This document shows positions 14,756 to 19,057 of a stretch of DNA of 19,057 nucleotides, piece by piece. The notes under the pieces are model-generated. The model had not been told where the DNA came from. It saw only the letters and a list, made by a program, of their open reading frames with translations, and searched no databases. Positions within the stretch are counted from its first letter, which is position 1, and each line of letters opens with the position of its first letter. The position numbers were made by a program, and so were the translations under genes. Source of the DNA: Collinsella sp. (lineage in GTDB: Bacteria; Actinomycetota; Coriobacteriia; Coriobacteriales; Coriobacteriaceae). The stretch spans positions 1-19,057 of the forward strand of contig JAIHVJ010000011.1 in assembly GCA_022720335.1 (NCBI GenBank). Direction: 5' to 3'.

Positions 14756-15768
14756 TGGCCGACATCCATATTCTTGTTGCCGACGATTGCTCTGGCCAGC
14801 GTCTCGACGCCTTTCTGGGTGCCAACGACGGCTGCCCCACGCGCTCTGCCTGCGCGCATCTGATCGAGGGCGGCGCCGTAATCGTGAACGGCGAGACCTG
14901 CCTATCAAAAAAATATGCTGTGCGCTCCGGTGACCGCATCTCGGTCGACCTGCCCGAGCCGCATGATCCCACTGATGTGATTCCCGAGGCCATCCCCCTC
15001 GATATCCGTTACGAGGACGACTACCTCATCGTGCTCTCCAAGCAGCGCGGCCTGGTGTGCCATCCCGCCCATGGCCACGAGAGCGGCACGCTTGCGAACG
15101 CTCTGGTCTACCACTGCGGCATTGACCATCTGGGTACCGTGCAGGGTGAGGACCGCCCCGGCATCGTGCATCGTTTAGATCGCGATACCTCGGGCCTCAT
15201 GCTTGCGGCAAAGGACGACGACACCCAGCGCGCGCTCCAAAATCTTATCCGCACGCGTACGCTCGACCGCCGCTATATCACGCTTGTCCACGGGCACATC
15301 GCCATGGACGAGGGCACCATCAATACCGGTATCGCCCGTTCTACGCGCGACCGCGTCAAGATGGCGGTTTCGGACGACCCCTTTGCCCGTCAGGCCATTA
15401 CGACCTTTAAAGTCCTCGAGCGCTTTGATTCCACGCGCTTTGACGATGGTTATACGCTCGTTGAGTGCCATCTGTTTACCGGTCGCACGCACCAGATTCG
15501 CGTGCATATGCGTCATATCAACCACGCCTGCGTGGGCGATCCACTCTACGGCAAGTGCGATGCGCGCGCCGACCAGGGCCTGACCAGGCAGTTCCTTCAT
15601 TCCTGGCGCGTGGCGTTCGACCATCCCGTGACGGGGGAGCGCATTGAGTGCCGCGACGAGTTGCCGTGGGATCTCGCTGCGGTTCTCGACGATCTGGCTC
15701 CGCGCTCGCTCGGTCGCACGGCCGCTGGAGATGAAATCGTTCCGCAGCTCGGTCTTCTCGAAGCCTAG
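14755..15768 (+). CDS. RluA-family pseudouridine synthase (RluD-like)
   Basis: The 337-residue enzyme converts uridine to pseudouridine in structured RNA, probably 23S rRNA. An S4-type RNA-binding domain covers about residues 14-65 (RLDAFLG, RSACAHLIEGGAVIVNG, AVRSGDRISVDLP). The catalytic domain has DDYLIVLSKQRGLVCHPAHGH, the active-site HRLDRDTSGLMLAAKD (catalytic Asp142) and the GRTHQIRVHMRHINHACVGDPLYG motif. This domain order is that of RluD and its Gram-positive relatives; lspA-rluD is a common gene pair. The exact target sites cannot be read from sequence. The ATG shares its A with the lspA stop codon; an AAGGA lies about 14 bases upstream, and coupling probably helps initiation. Confidence 0.94.
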   Translation: MADIHILVADDCSGQRLDAFLGANDGCPTRSACAHLIEGGAVIVNGETCLSKKYAVRSGDRISVDLPEPHDPTDVIPEAIPLDIRYEDDYLIVLSKQRGLVCHPAHGHESGTLANALVYHCGIDHLGTVQGEDRPGIVHRLDRDTSGLMLAAKDDDTQRALQNLIRTRTLDRRYITLVHGHIAMDEGTINTGIARSTRDRVKMAVSDDPFARQAITTFKVLERFDSTRFDDGYTLVECHLFTGRTHQIRVHMRHINHACVGDPLYGKCDARADQGLTRQFLHSWRVAFDHPVTGERIECRDELPWDLAAVLDDLAPRSLGRTAAGDEIVPQLGLLEA

Positions 15769-15786
15769 CCAGTATTAGGTGGTTTC

Positions 15787-15816
15787 TTGAACTCGGTGAG
15801 CCTGCGGTAAGATATA
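15787..15816 (+). promoter_or_regulatory. Predicted promoter for the glycosyltransferase gene
   Basis: TTGAAC (15787-15792) is a good -35. TAAGAT (15808-15813) at 15 bp, or GATATA (15811-15816) at 18 bp, would serve as -10. It sits 20 bases after the pseudouridine synthase stop, so the following gene probably has its own start. Confidence 0.5.
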
Positions 15817-15850
15817 CGATTGTTTACGTTACGCGTTGCTGGGAGCCTGC

Positions 15851-17146
15851 ATGCTCGCCTTTTTACAAACCAACACACCCATCGTGATCTTCAACCAGAT
15901 TGTCGTCACGCTGCTCACGGTCTGCTTTCTGTACCAGGTGGTCTTTTTTGTCATTGGCGCTCTTCGTGGCGAGGTCGCGCCTCCCAAGGCCAAAAAACTC
16001 CATCGCTATGCCTTTTTTATCGCGGCGCATAATGAGGAGGCCGTGATCGCCAACCTCGTTCGCTCCATCAAGGACCAGGATTATCCGTCCGAGCTCATCG
16101 AGGTTTTCGTGGTCGCCGATGCCTGCACCGACAACACGGCGCAGCTCGCGCGCGAGGCCGGTGCCATTGTTTACGAGCGCAATGACCTGGCCCGCAAGGG
16201 CAAGAGCTGGGTCATGGACTTTGGCTTCGACCGCATTCTCAACGAGTATCCCGACACGTTTGAGGGCTACTTTATCTTCGATGCCGATAACGTTATCTCC
16301 CGCGATTACGTTTCCAAGATGAATGATGCCTTTGACCAGGGCTTCCATGTGGTCACGAGCTATCGCAATTCCAAGAACTTCGGCAGCTCGTGGATCTCGG
16401 CTGCTAATGCCACGTGGTATCTACGCGAGGCGCGCTTCCTCAACAACGCGCGTAATATCTGCAAGACGTCCTGCGCTGTTTCGGGTTCGGGTTACCTTAT
16501 CTCGTCAAGCGTTATCGAGGGCATGCACGGTTGGCAGTTCCACACGCTGACCGAGGACATTCAGTTCACTACGTTCTGCGCTATTCACGGTATTCGCATT
16601 GGCTATGCGCCGGCGGAGTTCTTTGACGAGCAACCCGTGACGTTCAAGGCATCCTGGAAGCAGCGTATGCGCTGGACCAAGGGCTTTTACCAGGTGTTCT
16701 TTACCTACGGTAAGCATCTGGTCAAGTCGACGTTCCGCTATCATCGCTTTGCCGCCTACGACATGTTCATGACGATCGCCCCGGGTATGCTGCTATCGCT
16801 GATCTCGATGCTCGCTAATGCGACGTTCTTGATTGTGGGTGGCCTTTCGCATGGTTTCTTGGCTACCGAAGTCGAGATGCAGGCGTGCGCCGCTTCGCTC
16901 ATTATGACCTTCGCCATGATGTATCAGACCTTCTTTATCCTGGCGCTGCTCACGACTATCTTTGAGTACAAGCACATTCACTGCGCGCAAAAGTGGCGTC
17001 TGGTGACTAACCTGTTTACCTTCCCGATCTTTATGTTCAGCTATATCCCCATCACGGTGGCCGCGCTGTTCCTGAAGGTCGACTGGGTGCCGACGCAGCA
17101 CGCCGTCAACGTCACCCTTGACGAGGTCATGCAAGGCGCCAAATAG
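15851..17146 (+). CDS. Membrane-bound family 2 glycosyltransferase
   Basis: The 431-residue GT2 enzyme is predicted to build a polysaccharide or glycolipid at the cytoplasmic face of the membrane using a nucleotide sugar. One membrane helix (about 13-38) precedes a GT-A domain with YAFFIAAHNEEAVIANLVRS (53-72), VVADACTDNT (87-96), the metal-binding DAD in FIFDADNV (144-146), the catalytic Asp in HTLTEDIQF (236) and the QxxRW motif QRMRW (271-275), which marks processive enzymes related to hyaluronan, cellulose and poly-GlcNAc synthases. Three to four C-terminal membrane helices follow (about 297-320, 335-360, 385-410). No PilZ domain or partner gene is adjacent, so the product is unknown. The ATG at 15851 has GGGAG five bases upstream; a TTG at 15836 is in frame but lacks an SD. 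Confidence 0.9.
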   Translation: MLAFLQTNTPIVIFNQIVVTLLTVCFLYQVVFFVIGALRGEVAPPKAKKLHRYAFFIAAHNEEAVIANLVRSIKDQDYPSELIEVFVVADACTDNTAQLAREAGAIVYERNDLARKGKSWVMDFGFDRILNEYPDTFEGYFIFDADNVISRDYVSKMNDAFDQGFHVVTSYRNSKNFGSSWISAANATWYLREARFLNNARNICKTSCAVSGSGYLISSSVIEGMHGWQFHTLTEDIQFTTFCAIHGIRIGYAPAEFFDEQPVTFKASWKQRMRWTKGFYQVFFTYGKHLVKSTFRYHRFAAYDMFMTIAPGMLLSLISMLANATFLIVGGLSHGFLATEVEMQACAASLIMTFAMMYQTFFILALLTTIFEYKHIHCAQKWRLVTNLFTFPIFMFSYIPITVAALFLKVDWVPTQHAVNVTLDEVMQGAK

Positions 17147-17154
17147 CCACCACC

Positions 17155-17196
17155 AAAACCACCGCAAAGGGGACAGGCACCTTTGTGGTGGTTTTT
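17155..17196. terminator. Terminator hairpin after the glycosyltransferase, repeat-like
   Basis: A 16-bp stem AAAACCACCGCAAAGG/CCTTTGTGGTGGTTTT (17155-17170 with 17180-17195, one G-T pair) follows the stop codon by eight bases and ends in TTTTT. The loop region contains GGGGACAGGCACC. Its arms match those of the hairpin at 9514-9552 at 14 of 16 (left) and 15 of 16 (right) positions. Confidence 0.9.
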
Positions 17197-17227
17197 GCTT
17201 TTGCGATGCAGCTCGAGGAGGAGTCCG

Positions 17228-17650
17228 ATGGTCTATATCCCGTTTTGGATTTGCATCTTTGCCGGCGTGGCAATTGATGCCCGAGAGCGACGGTTTCCCA
17301 ATGGGCTTGCCGGCGCATGTGCCGTGACGGCGTTGGCGGGCGTTTGGCTCGATCTCGGTTTGAACACAGCGCTTGACCACGCCGGTCTTGCGGTCATCGT
17401 CTACCTTGGCCTTGTGCTTACCGAGTCGCTCTGGCGTAGAGTTCGCCACGCTCCTGGCATTGGCATGGGGGACGTCAAGGCACTCTTTGCCCTTTGTACC
17501 TTCGATCCCCTGGGCGGCGTTGTCGCGTTTGCGGTTGCGCTCCTGACCCTTGCCGTCGCTTGCCTCATCGCAAAATCGCGCTCCCTGCCATTGCTCCCGT
17601 TTTTGGTGCCGATTTTTGCCATAATCGAGGTCGTGGGCTGCACTTTGTAA
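17228..17650 (+). CDS. Small A24-family prepilin peptidase (CpaA/TadV-like)
   Basis: The 140-residue membrane protein matches the catalytic core of type IV prepilin peptidases, aspartyl proteases that cut the leader peptide of pilin-like proteins. Both catalytic aspartates are present: Asp17 in AIDARERRFPNG and Asp82 in GIGMGDVKALFAL (the GxGDxK motif). About five to six membrane segments are predicted. It lacks the N-terminal cysteine-rich methylation domain of long PilD proteins, as in the short Tad or archaeal-type enzymes. The ATG at 17228 is chosen for GAGGAGGAG upstream. No pilin, secretion ATPase or other tad gene is visible in the window, so its substrate must be encoded elsewhere. 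The HD-domain gene starts 31 bases after its stop, suggesting co-transcription. Confidence 0.87.
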   Translation: MVYIPFWICIFAGVAIDARERRFPNGLAGACAVTALAGVWLDLGLNTALDHAGLAVIVYLGLVLTESLWRRVRHAPGIGMGDVKALFALCTFDPLGGVVAFAVALLTLAVACLIAKSRSLPLLPFLVPIFAIIEVVGCTL

Positions 17651-17681
17651 CCGATTGCGCATCCTTTTTAAGGAGCATGCC

Positions 17682-18929
17682 ATGGAATCTAATCAAGAAA
17701 CGGCCGTCATTAAGGCGCGCATGGACCGTATTCCCTCGGCGTTGTCGCCCGAGCTTGTCGAGCGCATTGCCGCCGATCGTGCTTCGGGCTATGTCAACCC
17801 GTATCGTTGCAACGACAATCAGGTCATTCGTCGTATTGATCGCGCCGCCGACAAAGGCACGCTTATGCGTCCGGCGTTTATGCGCGATACCGAAAAGATA
17901 CTTCATCTTCCGGCGTACACCCGTTATGCAGGCAAAACGCAGGTCTTTAGCTTCCGTAGCAATGATGATCTTTCACGCCGCGGTTTGCACGTACAGCTTG
18001 TCTCCCGCATTGCGCGCGATATCGGTCGCGCCCTGGGGCTCAATTGCGATCTGATCGAGGCGATTGGCCTGGGTCACGACTTGGGACACACGCCTTTCGG
18101 CCATGCCGGCGAGCGCTTCATCAACGATATCTATCATGAGCGTACGGGGCGTTATTTTTTCCATAACGTGCAGTCGGTTCGCGTGCTCGACGCGTTGTAT
18201 GGCCGCAACGTGTCGCTCCAGACGCTCGACGGCGTGCTATGCCATAACGGCGAGTACGAGCAGCGTGTGTTTGAGCTCTCGGACATGGGCTCCTTTGACC
18301 AGTTTGACCAGACGGTTGAGGATTGCATTGCCACGGGCTATAGCGCAATTGGGCATCTGCGTCCCATGACGCTCGAAGGCTGTGTGGTCCGCATCTCGGA
18401 TATCCTTGCCTACGTCGGTCGTGACCGTCAGGATGCGATCGCGGCGGGCCTGCTTTCGCCCGACGCTTTTGATGATGGCCGGGGCGGTGCCTACAATAGT
18501 TGGATCCTCACGCATGCCTCCATCGATATCGTTGAGCATAGCTATGGTAAGCCGCGCATCGAGATGAGCGAGGACCTGTTTGAGGAGATCCGCCGTGCCA
18601 AGCGCGAGAACTACGAGAAGATCTATAGCAAGGGCGGTATCGAAGGCGACTCCGAGGCGGAGCTGCGCGAAGCCTTCGAAAAGCTTTACGACCGTTGCCT
18701 GCAGGATATAAACGAAGGTGACGAGTCCTCGTATATCTTTAAACACCACATTTCTCGCATCGAGCAGCAGCTTTCCTACTACGATCGCGCCTATGCCTGG
18801 CAGAACGATAAGGACCAGGCGGTCGTGGATTACATTGCGAGCATGACGGACGGTTATTTCTGCGAACTGACGAGCAAGCTGTTCCCGGGTCTAAAGTTTC
18901 CGCATCGTACCTATATTAACGAACGGTAG
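17682..18929 (+). CDS. HD-domain deoxyguanosinetriphosphate triphosphohydrolase-like protein
   Basis: The 415-residue protein belongs to the dGTPase family of HD-domain hydrolases, which cut dNTPs to nucleoside and triphosphate. Metal ligands form the expected HD set: His103 in RRGLHVQLVSRIARDIGRALGL, His132-Asp133 in IGLGHDLGHTPFGHAGE, and Asp240 in VRISDILAYVGRD. An RTRYAGKTQVF-like segment (YTRYAGKTQVFSF, 79-91) precedes the domain, as in other family members. Enzymes of this group vary in substrate preference, so dGTP specificity is not certain. The ATG at 17682 has AAGGAG eight bases upstream; an earlier ATG at 17677 is out of frame. It probably shares a transcript with the prepilin peptidase and is followed by rarA, a gene of replication maintenance. 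Confidence 0.9.
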   Translation: MESNQETAVIKARMDRIPSALSPELVERIAADRASGYVNPYRCNDNQVIRRIDRAADKGTLMRPAFMRDTEKILHLPAYTRYAGKTQVFSFRSNDDLSRRGLHVQLVSRIARDIGRALGLNCDLIEAIGLGHDLGHTPFGHAGERFINDIYHERTGRYFFHNVQSVRVLDALYGRNVSLQTLDGVLCHNGEYEQRVFELSDMGSFDQFDQTVEDCIATGYSAIGHLRPMTLEGCVVRISDILAYVGRDRQDAIAAGLLSPDAFDDGRGGAYNSWILTHASIDIVEHSYGKPRIEMSEDLFEEIRRAKRENYEKIYSKGGIEGDSEAELREAFEKLYDRCLQDINEGDESSYIFKHHISRIEQQLSYYDRAYAWQNDKDQAVVDYIASMTDGYFCELTSKLFPGLKFPHRTYINER

Positions 18930-18944
18930 TTCGTATCCTTTCGG

Positions 18945-18950
18945 TATACT
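18945..18950 (+). promoter_or_regulatory. Possible -10 element for rarA
   Basis: TATACT at 18945-18950, preceded by TTTCGG directly upstream, is a good -10 hexamer 41 bases before the rarA start. No clear -35 is seen 16-18 bases upstream. Confidence 0.4.
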
Positions 18951-18990
18951 GGTTAGTTGAAAACGTTTTTGATTGATGCACGGGATGGCT

Positions 18991-19057
18991 ATGGACGACC
19001 TTTTTTCTGCCTCGACGCGCGAGCGTTCCTTTAAAAATGCGCCGCTCGCGGTGCGCA
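18991..19057 (+). CDS. rarA: Replication-associated recombination protein RarA (MgsA), N-terminus, cut by the window
   Basis: Only 22 codons are present: MDDLFSASTRERSFKNAPLA followed by VR. The short hydrophobic-acidic start MDDLF and the APLAVR segment are characteristic of the RarA N-terminus, where RMRP and the first AAA+ motifs follow. RarA is a clamp-loader-like ATPase acting at stalled replication forks. The ATG at 18991 is preferred over the in-frame ATG at 18985 because GGGA lies five bases upstream. The call rests on a short peptide and is therefore tentative. Confidence 0.7.
   Translation, partial: MDDLFSASTRERSFKNAPLAVR

Noticed and set aside
1..19057. tRNA, rRNA, CRISPR arrays, prophage or insertion sequence
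   Set aside because: Reading through all intergenic stretches showed no tRNA cloverleaf, no regularly spaced repeats and no transposase or integrase motifs. The T-box leader resembles an RNA gene but is regulatory.

Overview
This window looks like a chromosomal housekeeping segment from a GC-rich, Gram-positive anaerobe of the Coriobacteriia, most likely Collinsella or a close relative. That assignment is an inference. It rests on roughly 60% GC, GTG and TTG starts with strong Shine-Dalgarno sites, a T-box leader in front of ileS, clostridial-style ThyA and DHFR, and the absence of any outer-membrane genes. I see no tRNA, rRNA, CRISPR array, intact transposase, prophage or integrase. Almost all the sequence belongs to recognisable core genes.

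Layout, left to right. (1) The 3' end of ftsY and complete ffh, the SRP receptor and SRP GTPase, close with a 16-bp hairpin. (2) Convergent to ffh is a minus-strand gene encoding a DUF134/UPF0251 helix-turn-helix domain fused in frame to a NifX/NifB-type cofactor-binding domain with a His/Cys-rich tail. It has a second, internal SD and ATG. Its promoter is flanked by two near-identical palindromes about 53 bp apart. (3) thyA-folA, a dTMP-synthesis pair, diverges from it. (4) A SpoU/TrmH-type RNA methyltransferase and a MATE exporter follow. (5) The first gene-poor stretch (6615-7083) holds a 69-bp inverted repeat and the remains of a corrinoid adenosyltransferase gene (cobO/cobA) that lost its middle third or more. 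(6) ftsH and a DUF523 protein each end in a strong hairpin. The second hairpin also serves the convergent minus-strand iron-type alcohol/glycerol dehydrogenase. (7) The second gene-poor stretch (10645-11131) contains the dehydrogenase upstream region and a T-box leader with an ATC (Ile) specifier, a UGGU tRNA-acceptor bulge, and mutually exclusive antiterminator and terminator helices, followed by ileS. (8) lspA-rluD (stop/start overlap), a membrane GT2 glycosyltransferase, a small A24 prepilin peptidase, an HD-domain dNTPase and the first codons of rarA complete the window.

Functional themes are membrane protein biogenesis and quality control (FtsY, Ffh, FtsH, LspA), nucleotide supply (ThyA, DHFR, dNTPase), and translation (IleRS, RluD-type pseudouridine synthase, RNA methyltransferase). 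The parts that deserve attention are the two-start DUF134-NifX gene with paired operators, the ileS T-box that appears to work by transcription attenuation, the internally deleted cobO gene, and the palindromic repeat beside it. No undescribed multi-gene system is evident; the DUF134-NifX locus is the closest candidate for a new regulatory arrangement.
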